Part shown: positions 9,879-20,143 of the stretch, one piece after another
How the letters are laid out: each line of letters begins with the position of its first letter
Position numbering within the stretch: the first letter of the stretch is position 1
Assembly: GCF_035918235.1 (NCBI RefSeq)
Contig: NZ_CP109485.1
Coordinates: 4,278,001-4,342,000, forward strand
DNA length: 64,000 bases
Origin: Streptomyces sp. NBC_01445
Lineage (GTDB): Bacteria; Actinomycetota; Actinomycetes; Streptomycetales; Streptomycetaceae
Direction of reading: 5' to 3'
Notes under the pieces: model-generated
Told to the model about the DNA's origin: nothing
The model's database searches: none
What the model saw: the letters and a program-made list of their open reading frames with translations, nothing else
Made by a program: the position numbers and the translations under genes

Positions 9879-10856
9879 CTAGGCGAGGCGCACGCGCGGG
9901 TCGATGTATGCGTATGCGATGTCCACGATGATGTTCAGGATCAGGATGAAGAAGGCCCCTACCAGCATCGCGCCCATGGTCAGCGGGAGGTCCTTGTCGG
10001 TGGACGATTCCACCGCAAGCCGGCCGAGGCCGGGAAGGTCGAAGGTGTACTCGGTGACCACCGCGCCGGCGAGCAGGCCGGAGAGGTCGATGCCGAGGAT
10101 GGTGACGATGGGGATGAGCGATCCGCGCCAGGCGTAGCGGAAGAAGACGTACTTGCCGCCCATGCCCTTGGCCTTGGCCGTGCGGACGTGCTCTTCCTGG
10201 AGCTGCTCGATCATCGTGGAGCGCGCCATACGCGTGTACTGCGCGGTGAAGATCGTCGCCATCACGACCCAGGGGATGAGCAGGCCCAGGAACCATTCGG
10301 TGGGACTGTCGAAGAACGGGACGTACTTCGGGTTGTCCATCCAGCCGGTGCTGTACACGAACAGGCCGAGGACGATCGGGCCCAGCAGGTAGATCTGGAA
10401 GGAGCTGAGCACGATCGAGGCGCCGGAGACGAACCGGTCGAGCACGGTGCCGCGCTTCCACGCGGCCAGCAGACCGGTGCCGAGGCCCACCACGAGGAAG
10501 ACGACCAGACCGCCAATGGTCAGCGAGAGGGTCAGCGGGAAGCGGTCGACGATCGAGTCCCACACGAAGTCGTTGGACTTGAAGGACACGCCCAGGCACG
10601 GAGCCGGGCAGTGGCCGACCGGGAAGTCGCGCCCCATCACGATGCCCCGCATGAACTCCCAGAACTGCGCGGCGATGGACTTGTCGAGGCCCAGGTTCTC
10701 GCGGATGACCGCGATGTTCTGCGGCGAGCAGTTCTTGCCGCAGGCGAGCTCGGCGAAGTCCTGAGGAACCGTATAGAACAGGAAGAACGTGAACGCCGCG
10801 ATCAGAATCATGATCACGACCGCACCGGTCAACCGGCGGAAAAGAAACTGAAGCAT
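9879..10856 (-). CDS. bldKC: BldKC-type permease of oligopeptide importer
   Basis: A 325-residue DppB-like membrane protein that opens with a basic stretch and a long first helix. The periplasmic loop contains ACGKNCSPQN and a CPAPC pair. The EAA coupling loop reads EEHVRTAKAKGM. The start ATG 10856 is preceded by an AGAGAG-like ribosome site. A hairpin separates it from the lipoprotein gene upstream. Confidence 0.86.
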   Translation of the reverse strand: MLQFLFRRLTGAVVIMILIAAFTFFLFYTVPQDFAELACGKNCSPQNIAVIRENLGLDKSIAAQFWEFMRGIVMGRDFPVGHCPAPCLGVSFKSNDFVWDSIVDRFPLTLSLTIGGLVVFLVVGLGTGLLAAWKRGTVLDRFVSGASIVLSSFQIYLLGPIVLGLFVYSTGWMDNPKYVPFFDSPTEWFLGLLIPWVVMATIFTAQYTRMARSTMIEQLQEEHVRTAKAKGMGGKYVFFRYAWRGSLIPIVTILGIDLSGLLAGAVVTEYTFDLPGLGRLAVESSTDKDLPLTMGAMLVGAFFILILNIIVDIAYAYIDPRVRLA

Positions 10857-10907
10857 GGCGGTCGGCTGCTCTCTTCGGAGGCGGTGGCAATGAGGGAGTC
10901 TGCAGGC

Positions 10908-10943
10908 CGTGGGGGTGCGCTCCGCCTGGCGCGCACCCCCACG
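10908..10943 (-). terminator. Intra-operon hairpin after bldKB
   Basis: Perfect 13-bp arms (10908-10920 and 10931-10943) with a 10-nt loop, 19 nt beyond the lipoprotein stop codon and 51 nt before the permease start. It has the same position as the hairpin after the other operon's binding-protein gene. It probably gives partial termination or protects the upstream mRNA. Confidence 0.6.
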
Positions 10944-10962
10944 GGTCAGCCGTGGTCGGCTA

Positions 10963-12753
10963 CTACTTCACGAACAGGTCGTTGATGTCGACGTAGCTCG
11001 ACTCGGTGCTGTACTTCGCACCGCCGATGCCGGAACCGAAGAGCTGGATCGACTTGGAGTAGTACACCGGAGCAGCCGGGTCGACCTCCTCGACGATGCG
11101 CTTGTGCAGCTCGGCCCACTTGCTCTTGGCCGCTGCCGGGTCCAGCTTCAGGGCCTCCTTGATGCCGGCGTCGACCTGCGGGTCCTTGATGTGGGAGTAG
11201 TTCGACCCACCGTCCTGGACCTGGTCACCGTCGTAGACCGGGGTGACGACCGTGCCCTCGGACGGCCAGTCCTGGCCCCAGCCGGTCATGTAGAGGTCGA
11301 ACGGGTTCTTCAGCTTGCCGATCTGCTCGTAGAAGCTGGCCCGGTCGATCTCCTTGGCCTGGACGTCGAAGCCGAGCTTGGACAGGGTGTCCTTGATGAT
11401 GACCATCTGGGCCTGGCCGCGCGGGGTGTTCGAGTAGGCGTAGGTGAGCTTGGTGCCCTTCTTGACACCGGCTTCCTTGATCAGCTTCTGAGCCATCGCC
11501 AGGTCACCGTTGGGCTTCTTGAGCTTGCCGAACGGGTCGAACTTCGGGTCGAAGTTCGGCAGGGTCGGGGCGAACAGGCCACCCGCGATCTCGCCGCCGT
11601 ACTTGCCGCCGTCCGCCTGGACCATCCGCTGGCTCGGGATGGCGTAGGTGATGGCGTCGCGGACCTTCTTGTCCTTCATCCGGTCCAGGTTGTAGCTCAT
11701 CTGCCACACGTAGGGCTGGTAGCCCTTGATCGTGCGCTTGTTGACCTTCGGGTCGGTGACGACGTCCTGGAGCTGGGCCGGGTCGACGGTGTCGGTGAAC
11801 TGGATCGCCGTCTTGGCCTCGCCCTGGTCGGCGATCAGACGCTTGGTCTGGCTGTCCTGGGCGACCGTCAGCTCGAAGTTGTAGCCGTCGACGTACTGGT
11901 GGCGCACCGAGTCCGTCTTCGGGTCCCAGTTGGTGTTCTTCACCAGCGTGAGGGACTTGCCCGCCTTGTAGTCGGCGAGCTTGTACGGGCCGAGCGAGGC
12001 GGGCGCCTTGTCGTACTTCTCCTTGGTGTCCCGCTTCTCGGGGACGATGCCGTAACCGGCCATGGCGAGGGCCTGCGGCAGGTCGGGGCGGGCCGTGTCG
12101 AAGTGGAAGACCACGGTCTTGTCGTCCGGGGTCGACAGGACGGAGTCCGGCAGGTGCTTGCCCTTGTACGGACCGTCCGGCAGCTTCTTGCGGTAGTCGG
12201 CGCCGGAGAGCCAGGTCTGGACGTACGTCGGGCCGTCGAAGATGACCTTCGAGTACTGACGCTCGATGGTGTGGCGGACGTCCTTGGACGTGATGACGTT
12301 GCCCTGGTCGTCCTTGATGCCGTCCTTGAGCGTGTACGTCCAGGTCTTACCGCCGTCGGACGACTTGCCGGAGTCGGTGGCGACGTCACCGACGACGGTC
12401 AGGTTGCCCTTGGCGTCCTCCTGGAAGTTCGTCAGACCACGGGTGATCAGGTTGCCGAACTGACCGGCGTCCGAGACGTAGGTCTGTCCCGGGTCCATGT
12501 GCGTCAGGTCGGACTGCGCGTAAACGGTGATCTTGCCACCGTTCTTCGCGCCGGGGATGGCCTCCGCCGGGCCGTTGGAGGCGGCGGCGTCACCGTACGC
12601 GACGGGCTTGGACTGACTCGACGCGTCTTTCTGGTTCTTCGATTCGTCCTTGGCCTTGTCTTTGCTGCCGCCGGAGCATCCCGTCAGGGCGAGGGAGCCA
12701 GCCGCGATGGCGACGACTATGGCGCGTGTGGTGCGCGCGTTGAGAGACTTCAT
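10963..12753 (-). CDS. bldKB: BldKB-type oligopeptide-binding lipoprotein
   Basis: A 596-residue SBP family 5 receptor. The signal peptide ends in the lipobox LTGC (Cys 26), followed by a Lys/Asp/Ser-rich linker of about 40 residues. The mature body shows typical DOPA-binding-protein segments such as HMDPGQTY near the N-terminus and DLYMTGWGQDWPSE near the C-terminus. It lies outside the membrane and hands peptides to the two permeases. In S. coelicolor, BldKB mutants are bald and resistant to the tripeptide bialaphos (established); here orthology is inferred from order and context. Confidence 0.86.
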   Translation of the reverse strand: MKSLNARTTRAIVVAIAAGSLALTGCSGGSKDKAKDESKNQKDASSQSKPVAYGDAAASNGPAEAIPGAKNGGKITVYAQSDLTHMDPGQTYVSDAGQFGNLITRGLTNFQEDAKGNLTVVGDVATDSGKSSDGGKTWTYTLKDGIKDDQGNVITSKDVRHTIERQYSKVIFDGPTYVQTWLSGADYRKKLPDGPYKGKHLPDSVLSTPDDKTVVFHFDTARPDLPQALAMAGYGIVPEKRDTKEKYDKAPASLGPYKLADYKAGKSLTLVKNTNWDPKTDSVRHQYVDGYNFELTVAQDSQTKRLIADQGEAKTAIQFTDTVDPAQLQDVVTDPKVNKRTIKGYQPYVWQMSYNLDRMKDKKVRDAITYAIPSQRMVQADGGKYGGEIAGGLFAPTLPNFDPKFDPFGKLKKPNGDLAMAQKLIKEAGVKKGTKLTYAYSNTPRGQAQMVIIKDTLSKLGFDVQAKEIDRASFYEQIGKLKNPFDLYMTGWGQDWPSEGTVVTPVYDGDQVQDGGSNYSHIKDPQVDAGIKEALKLDPAAAKSKWAELHKRIVEEVDPAAPVYYSKSIQLFGSGIGGAKYSTESSYVDINDLFVK

Positions 12754-12851
12754 GATGCTTTATGCACCTACCTGTCTTGTTATCCACGTGTGCTGCCGGA
12801 AGGCTCCGGTTGCCCGGATCTGGGGTAGCAGCCACCCCCCACCAATGGACG

Positions 12852-13895
12852 TCAGCGTCCGGACTTGGGGTCGAAAGCATCCCGGACGGAGTCACCAAGA
12901 AGGTTGAACGCCAGGACGAAAATCACGAGCGCAGCACCCGGGAACAGGAGGTAGTACGGGTCCTGTTCGTAGAATCCAGCGCCCGCCCGGAACATGCGGC
13001 CCCAGTCAGGAGTGGGCTCGACGAAGCCGACGCCCACGAAGGACAGGAACGCGATGTTCAGGATGTTGCTGGGCAGCATGTACGTGGTCTGCACCAGGAT
13101 CGGGGTGACGATGTTCGGCAGGACTTCCTTGCGGATGATCCGTGCCGGGGAGGCGCCGGAGACCTTGGCCGCCTCGACGAACTCCCGCTCGCGCAGGGAG
13201 AGTACGGAGCTTCGGACCAGTCGGGCCAGACCCATCCAGCCGAGGAACCAGGTCACGAGAATGATCGCGGTAACGCGCAGGTAGGTCGGCGTCTCATCGC
13301 GCGGCGACACGAACAGGGCCGTGACGACCGGCATGAAGGCGATGAAGAACAGCTGCGACGGGAACCCGAGGAAGAAGTCGGTGACCCGGCCGAGCCAGTA
13401 GTCGACCTTGCCGCCGAAGTAGCCGCCGATCATGCCGATGATGACGCCGGTCACGACGCTCAGGATGGTGATGACCACCGCCACGTACAGCGAGGTCCGC
13501 ATGCCGTACAGGAGCTGAGTGAAGACGTCCCGGCCGATTTTGGGCTCGACACCGAACCAGAAGTCCCCCGACATGCCGCCGAACGGAGCGGAGGGCATCG
13601 CGAAGTCGTTGAGGATGTACGGGAAGTCCGGCTCGGCCGGGTACAGCGTGTACGGGTCCTTGCCGTAGATCTTCGAGATCACTGGCGCGAGTGCCGCGAC
13701 CAGGAAGAAGAAGATCACTACGGCTGCGGAGACCATGCCCGTGCGGTCGCGCTTGAAGCGCATCCACATGAGCTGACCGGGCGAGCGCCCCTCGAGCTTC
13801 TTGGGTTCCTCCGCGCCGTTCGGTTTCGTGGCGCCGGGATCGTCGTCCAAGACGACGGCGACCTTGGCGTCGCCGGCCTCAACTGGACTCGTCAT
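12852..13895 (-). CDS. bldKA: BldKA-type permease of oligopeptide importer
   Basis: A 347-residue DppC-like permease with a 45-residue charged N-terminal tail before the first helix (MRFKRDRTGMVSAA precedes it). The EAA loop reads REFVEAAKVSGASPA, followed by KEVLPN. It is the first gene of the operon and starts without a strong ribosome site. A non-coding region of more than 800 bp separates it from typA, so the operon promoter must lie there. Confidence 0.85.
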   Translation of the reverse strand: MTSPVEAGDAKVAVVLDDDPGATKPNGAEEPKKLEGRSPGQLMWMRFKRDRTGMVSAAVVIFFFLVAALAPVISKIYGKDPYTLYPAEPDFPYILNDFAMPSAPFGGMSGDFWFGVEPKIGRDVFTQLLYGMRTSLYVAVVITILSVVTGVIIGMIGGYFGGKVDYWLGRVTDFFLGFPSQLFFIAFMPVVTALFVSPRDETPTYLRVTAIILVTWFLGWMGLARLVRSSVLSLREREFVEAAKVSGASPARIIRKEVLPNIVTPILVQTTYMLPSNILNIAFLSFVGVGFVEPTPDWGRMFRAGAGFYEQDPYYLLFPGAALVIFVLAFNLLGDSVRDAFDPKSGR

Positions 13896-14734
13896 GATTC
13901 GTCCGTTTCACAGGTTTCAGCAGCCAGTCGGCAACGCCGGCCGGCAGGTGTCGGATCAGTGTCTGGATCTGGCTCGGAGAGGGAGTACCGCCGCACATCC
14001 CTGGCAGAGTTAACGCACCGCCCGGACTCGTCCGAATGCACCAACACACCACGCCTGAGGCGGAGTTGGGGCGACGGCAAGTACCGGCGGCACGCCGGAG
14101 TGCAGCGGGACCTAACGGCCCGTGCGGCTCCCTGCGGGGTCAACCGCACACAGGGAACCGGATCCGACCACGCTCACCCTCGGGGACTTCGTGACCCAAT
14201 AGGCGCTTGTGGCACCAAACATGGGCTACCTCCTCTTGAGACCGCTCGTTAATTACGAGGAGAGATGCCCTTCACCAGGTCGACACCCCTGACGACACGC
14301 GAACGACATCTCACACTGCTCGAAGAGTCCGCACTCCCCACAGTGCGTGACCCATTGACCCGAGCTCTACGCGCTCAACTATCTGGCATCAGAATCGGAC
14401 CGACCACAGTGTTTTGGTCTCGGTTCGATCACACCTGAAGCGTACTTAGCCCAAAATCCGGACAAACTGATCCTAGATAGATCCCTGCGAAACGGACTCG
14501 TTACACATCTATCGGTCAATGGAGTCCGGATTCCGGACAGTCGCCTCTGGAAAACGAGTTGCACATCACGAGCCGTTGCGCAGGGCTGTGGGAAGACTCT
14601 CGGCGGGCGAATCAACGCGCGTGGATCGCGCGGGACGGCGTCCAGGATGCCACGAGGGTAGTGAAGTACCACCTGGTGCGGGCGATGATCCTGTAAAAAC
14701 TCCTGCGCGGACCTCGCGGCGCAGGACAGACGAC
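13896..14734. promoter_or_regulatory. Long non-coding region upstream of bldKA
   Basis: About 840 bp with no convincing gene. The right half (about 14200-14550) is clearly richer in A and T than its surroundings. It contains the interrupted palindrome CTCGTTAATTACGAG at 14245-14259 and, on the minus strand, the block ATTTTGGGCTAAGT (14457-14444) that matches the promoter region of the neighbouring importer. If that block is a promoter, the bldK transcript has a leader of roughly 500 nt. A 57-codon plus-strand frame at 14265 has poor codon bias and is not called. Confidence 0.55.
14245..14259. repeat. Interrupted palindrome, possible operator
   Basis: CTCGT-TAATT-ACGAG, an AT-centred dyad of the size bound by many dimeric repressors, 350 bp upstream of bldKA. 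Only the symmetry is seen; no regulator is assigned. Confidence 0.35.
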
Positions 14735-14767
14735 AAAGGCCCGGGCCCCCCGAAGGGGACCCGGGCC
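14735..14767 (-). terminator. Terminator of typA
   Basis: On the minus strand this forms a 13-bp stem with one G-U pair, a UUCG tetraloop and then UUU, starting 14 nt after the typA stop. This is a textbook intrinsic terminator. Confidence 0.9.
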
Positions 14768-14781
14768 CGACTGTCCCGGGA

Positions 14782-16656
<1,875 letters not shown>

Positions 16657-16872
16657 ATTGCGGCGTACTCCCGGAGTGAGTGGACGGCTGCGCGTACGTC
16701 TCTTCGTACGCGCGCCCTGCCGGGCTGGACACGCCACGGCCTCACCCCATCGTACGTGGCTTCGGCCGGGTAGGCCTTCTGGGGCTCTGGGGTCAGGGAT
16801 GCACAGTGAGTGAACGTCGCGGAGAGGCGTGGGGGACGCCCCGGAGAAAGCGCAGGTCAGCGGTGATACGAA
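16657..16872 (-). promoter_or_regulatory. typA upstream region
   Basis: This is the part of the 337-bp intergenic gap next to typA and must hold the typA promoter. The only clear structure is a hairpin at 16690-16713 in the presumed leader: 9-bp arms and a 6-nt pyrimidine-rich loop, 34 nt from the ATG. I could not pick a convincing -35/-10 pair. Confidence 0.5.
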
Positions 16873-16903
16873 CCTTGCCCGCCGGAGGGACCGGCGGGCA
16901 AGG
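16873..16903 (-). terminator. Terminator after the orphan binding-protein gene
   Basis: Perfect 13-bp arms (16873-16885 and 16891-16903) with a 5-nt loop, 90 nt beyond the stop of the binding-protein gene and upstream of typA on the same strand. Confidence 0.7.
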
Positions 16904-16993
16904 GACTTGAGCGAGATCTGAGCTGAGCGATCTTCGGGACTCTCCCCCAGGGGCGCTCAGGGTCGCTTCGGCGCACTCAGGGTGCGATGTGCG

Positions 16994-19402
16994 TCACTTC
17001 TTCTCGGACGGACTCGCGGACGGCTCCTCGGACGACTTCTCGGAAGATTTCCCGGCCGGGTTCGCCGAGCCGGAGACGTTCGGCCGGGCACCCGGCCGCG
17101 CGCCCGGCTTCAGGAAGCCGATGTCCTCGTAATTCGGCTCCTGGAAGCCGAAGGCCCCCGCGTTGACGACGGTGCGACGGGCGGCCACCAGCTCCGGGCG
17201 CTGATAGAGAGGAATCGATCCTGCAGCGGCCCAGATACGGGCGTCGGCCTGCTTGACCAGGGAGCGCTCCTCCCCCTCGTCGAGCTCACCGATCGCCTGG
17301 TCGAAGAGCTGGTCGATGTGGTCCGTGCCGACCCGGGTGTAGTTCTGCTCGACGGTCAGCGAGCCGTCCGCGGCGGGTACCGGCTTGGCGTAGATCGGGC
17401 GGGCGTCGGTGGCCGGGAAGGCCGAGGCGGGCCACGAGTAGAGCGCCAGGTCGTACTGCCCGGACGCGATGTGGTCCTTGAAGTAGCTGGCGTCGGCGAC
17501 CTTCGACGTCTCGGTGCGGATGCCGATCTTCTGCAGCATCTGCGAGATCCGGTCGGCGACCGCGCGCAGCGAGTCCGAGCCGGGGCCCGACGGGAGCACG
17601 AAGCGCAGGATCAGCGGCTTGCCGTCCTTGGCGAGCGGTCCGGCGGGGGCACCGGCGGGTGCGGCCGTCCCCTTCGGGGCGTACGCGCCCGGGGCGCCGC
17701 CCTGGGCGGCCTCCTTCGCGTACTGATCGGCGTGCTTCTTCTCCTTGTCGGCCTCGCGCAGCTTCTGCGCGTCGGCCTGGTGCAGGAGCGCGGCGTGCTG
17801 GTAGGCGGCGGTGCGCTCGGGGGCGAAGAAGGGGGTCTGCCGGTCGCCCGGCTTCTGGTCGCTCTCGCCGCCGATGTACGTGCCGTCGTCGGAGTCCTCG
17901 GAGGCGGCCCCCTTCTTGACCTCCGTGCCCTTCTTGTCCTTGGCGCCCTCCTTCTCGCTGTCGGACTCACTGCCCGCCGTCTTCGGCTTGGTCTTCCCGG
18001 CCTCGTCCTTCAGGGGACCGCCCGGCACCCAGCCCGCGTCCGTGAGCAGCGCCCGGGCCTCGTTGGTGTCCTGGCTGCCGAGGGCACCACTGCTGTCGGC
18101 GTACGCCTGCTGCCCGGCGAGGGCGAGATGGCTGCCGACCGTGTGCACGGGCAGACCGAGCGGCTTGAGGACGACCTCGGCGAGCTTCTTGCGGTCGATG
18201 GCGCGGGCCACGGCGCGGCGCACGCGCTCGTCGGCCAGCGGACCCTCGGCGCCGTTCAGCGCGAGCTGCGTGAAGGCGGGTTCGAGGGACTTGCGCAGGA
18301 CGTAACCGTCCAGGCGCGACTGTTCCCTCTCGTACTTCGCGACGGCCGCACGGGTCTTCTCGCGGGCGTCGAGTTCCTTGTCTGCCGCCTTCTCGTCGCC
18401 GCCGTGCGCGACGGCCCAGGACCGCATCGACTCGCCGGGCGTGAGCGCGGCGCCGGGGCCGTGGGCGAGCGGGCCCGAGCTGCCCTTGTCACGGCCGGCG
18501 AGGGAGATGCGGGACGCGTCCTCCGGGTCGACGGCGGCGAGGTCGACCTTCCCCGCGACGAGTGCGTCGGCGCGCTCCGCGCGGGGCACGGTCCGCAGGA
18601 CGATCTGGTCGAGCTTGGCCTGGCGGCCCCACCAGTGCGGGTTGCGCACCAGCGTGACGTCCTTGGCGTCGCGGTCGACCTCCTTGAGCGCGAAGGGGCC
18701 CGCGGTGACCTTGAGCTCGCGCCGGGATCCCTCGTTGAAGGCGTCCGGGGTCCCCATGACGTCCTTGGGGTACAGCGGCGAGAACAGTGAGCGCCAGTCC
18801 GCGTACGGCTTCGCGAAGGTGACCCGCACCTCCAGGTTGTTCTTGCCGCGCTCGATCTTCTCGATGCGGTCGTAGCCCGCGTTGTGGGCCGTCCAGTACG
18901 CGGAGTTCTTGCCGGACAGGGCGCGCCACTGGGCGGCGAAGTCGGCGGCTCCGATCTCGCGGCCGTCGCTCCACACCGCCTGCTGGTTGATCTTGTACAG
19001 GACGACCTGCTTGGGCTCGCGCTCGATGACCTCGGCCTTCTCCAGGAAGTCCGGGTCGCGCACCGCCCTGCCCTGGTGGTCGAGCCGGAACATGGAGGGC
19101 AGCACGGCGCCGACGACACGGGTCGTCCCCGCGTCGGCGTCCGCCTGGTAGGAGTTGAGGGTCCCCGGCAGAGCATCGACCGCCCAGCGCAGGGTGCCGC
19201 CGTCGGCGACGTCGCCGCGGGACGCGGGCGCGATGTCCTGGGCGGCGGCCTGACTGCTGGTCTCTTCTTCGTCATCGCCCGAGCTGCAGCCGGCCAGGGC
19301 CGACACCGCGAGCGCCCCCGACACGAGGAACGCGGCCGAGCGCAGGACGGGACGCCGCGCGGGACGCCTGGCGAGGCGCGATGTGGCGCCGTCATGGGAC
19401 AT
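16994..19402 (-). CDS. Orphan peptide-binding lipoprotein (SBP family 5) with charged insertion
   Basis: About 802 residues, far longer than the usual 500-600 for this family. The ATG at 19402 has GGAGG eight nt upstream; a GTG immediately before is an alternative. The signal peptide ends in LAGC (Cys 39), followed by an acidic linker. The two halves match oligopeptide-binding proteins, with WAVDALPGTLNSYQ near the start and LPSGPGSDSLRAVADRI after the middle. Between them, at about residues 465-595, is a Lys/Glu/Ser/Ala-rich low-complexity insertion. No permease or ATPase genes are adjacent, so it either serves a distant importer or has another role. Its own terminator indicates a single-gene transcript. 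Confidence 0.85.
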   Translation of the reverse strand: MSHDGATSRLARRPARRPVLRSAAFLVSGALAVSALAGCSSGDDEEETSSQAAAQDIAPASRGDVADGGTLRWAVDALPGTLNSYQADADAGTTRVVGAVLPSMFRLDHQGRAVRDPDFLEKAEVIEREPKQVVLYKINQQAVWSDGREIGAADFAAQWRALSGKNSAYWTAHNAGYDRIEKIERGKNNLEVRVTFAKPYADWRSLFSPLYPKDVMGTPDAFNEGSRRELKVTAGPFALKEVDRDAKDVTLVRNPHWWGRQAKLDQIVLRTVPRAERADALVAGKVDLAAVDPEDASRISLAGRDKGSSGPLAHGPGAALTPGESMRSWAVAHGGDEKAADKELDAREKTRAAVAKYEREQSRLDGYVLRKSLEPAFTQLALNGAEGPLADERVRRAVARAIDRKKLAEVVLKPLGLPVHTVGSHLALAGQQAYADSSGALGSQDTNEARALLTDAGWVPGGPLKDEAGKTKPKTAGSESDSEKEGAKDKKGTEVKKGAASEDSDDGTYIGGESDQKPGDRQTPFFAPERTAAYQHAALLHQADAQKLREADKEKKHADQYAKEAAQGGAPGAYAPKGTAAPAGAPAGPLAKDGKPLILRFVLPSGPGSDSLRAVADRISQMLQKIGIRTETSKVADASYFKDHIASGQYDLALYSWPASAFPATDARPIYAKPVPAADGSLTVEQNYTRVGTDHIDQLFDQAIGELDEGEERSLVKQADARIWAAAGSIPLYQRPELVAARRTVVNAGAFGFQEPNYEDIGFLKPGARPGARPNVSGSANPAGKSSEKSSEEPSASPSEKK

Positions 19403-19835
19403 CACGGGAACCTCCGGGGCTAGCCCGGCCGCCCGCTTACCAGGACCGGGCCGGGTTTGATCACGTTTGGCCGTATATGGAGTTGATCACATCTATGGCC
19501 CCACTGAAGAGGACGGGTCCAGCAGGCCGCAGGCGACACGACCATGTGGGCCCGGAACCCCACTCGTGCGGCCCAATTTGGCGCCTGGGGCGCGCTGGGG
19601 CTGTCTCGTGGGCGGTGCAGGTGGCCGTCGGCCGGTCGCGCAGTTCCCCGCGCGCCTCAGGGAGCGCGGCTGCCGACATACCAGGACCCCGCCACCCCAG
19701 AGAGCGCAAAACAGGGGCGCACGCCCATGCGCGCTTCAGGAATCCGCGCAGATCCCTTCACAAGGCGTGATGTGACGCGCGACACTCGCAGGCGCATGAG
19801 CATCTCCGCCGCACCAGCGGAAGCGAGGGCAAGTC
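19403..19835. promoter_or_regulatory. Divergent promoter region between the binding-protein gene and the sdh operon
   Basis: About 430 bp without a gene. It contains two copies of TTGATCAC, at 19457-19464 and 19483-19490, 26 bp apart in direct orientation and each followed by a similar A/T-interrupted GGCC. They lie about 55-90 bp upstream of the lipoprotein start and about 350 bp from the plus-strand operon. I saw no other clear signal. Confidence 0.45.
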
Positions 19836-20123
19836 ATGTCCCTGAACGACGACTTGGCGGCAGCCGAGCGCTGCCTCGACGAGCTGTGCCGGACCGTGGG
19901 GCGCCTTGAACGGCAGCTCGACGGCGGCCTCGACGTACGGCGCGTACGCACCGACGCCGACCATCTGCGCGAGAGCGTCGCCCTGCTGCGGGCGGCCGCG
20001 GCCGGCGCCCCGCCACCGCGCCGGCCCGAGCTCGTGCCCATCCCCGACACCCCGTACGACAGCACGCTCTGGACCGACTCGGACGACGAAGGACTCGGCG
20101 CCCGGGACCGGCACGCCCCCTGA
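19836..20123 (+). CDS. Small acidic protein upstream of succinate dehydrogenase
   Basis: 95 residues, starting at ATG with GAGGG a few nt upstream. The N-terminal 55 residues are predicted helical, with heptad-like Leu spacing (LAAAERCLDEL, LERQLDGGL), and the C-terminal part is Pro-rich then Asp/Glu-rich. There is no membrane segment or known domain. It ends 20 bp before the sdh membrane subunit gene on the same strand and is probably co-transcribed. I do not recognise a function; an accessory or regulatory role for the dehydrogenase is speculation. Confidence 0.7.
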   Translation: MSLNDDLAAAERCLDELCRTVGRLERQLDGGLDVRRVRTDADHLRESVALLRAAAAGAPPPRRPELVPIPDTPYDSTLWTDSDDEGLGARDRHAP

Positions 20124-20143
20124 CCCTCTGAGCGGAGGCTTCG

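Noticed and set aside
13892..14149. 85-codon minus-strand frame directly upstream of bldKA
   Set aside because: Arg/Pro/Ser-rich, no ribosome site, no conserved pattern. More likely leader sequence.
14265..14438. 57-codon plus-strand frame starting MPFTRSTPLT after GAGGAG in the bldK leader region
   Set aside because: The ribosome site is too close to the ATG, third-position G/C is low for this genome, and no family is recognised. It could be a gene remnant but is not supported.
19461..19775. Short frames on both strands between the orphan receptor gene and the sdh operon
   Set aside because: None has a ribosome site or recognisable protein features, and they overlap each other.
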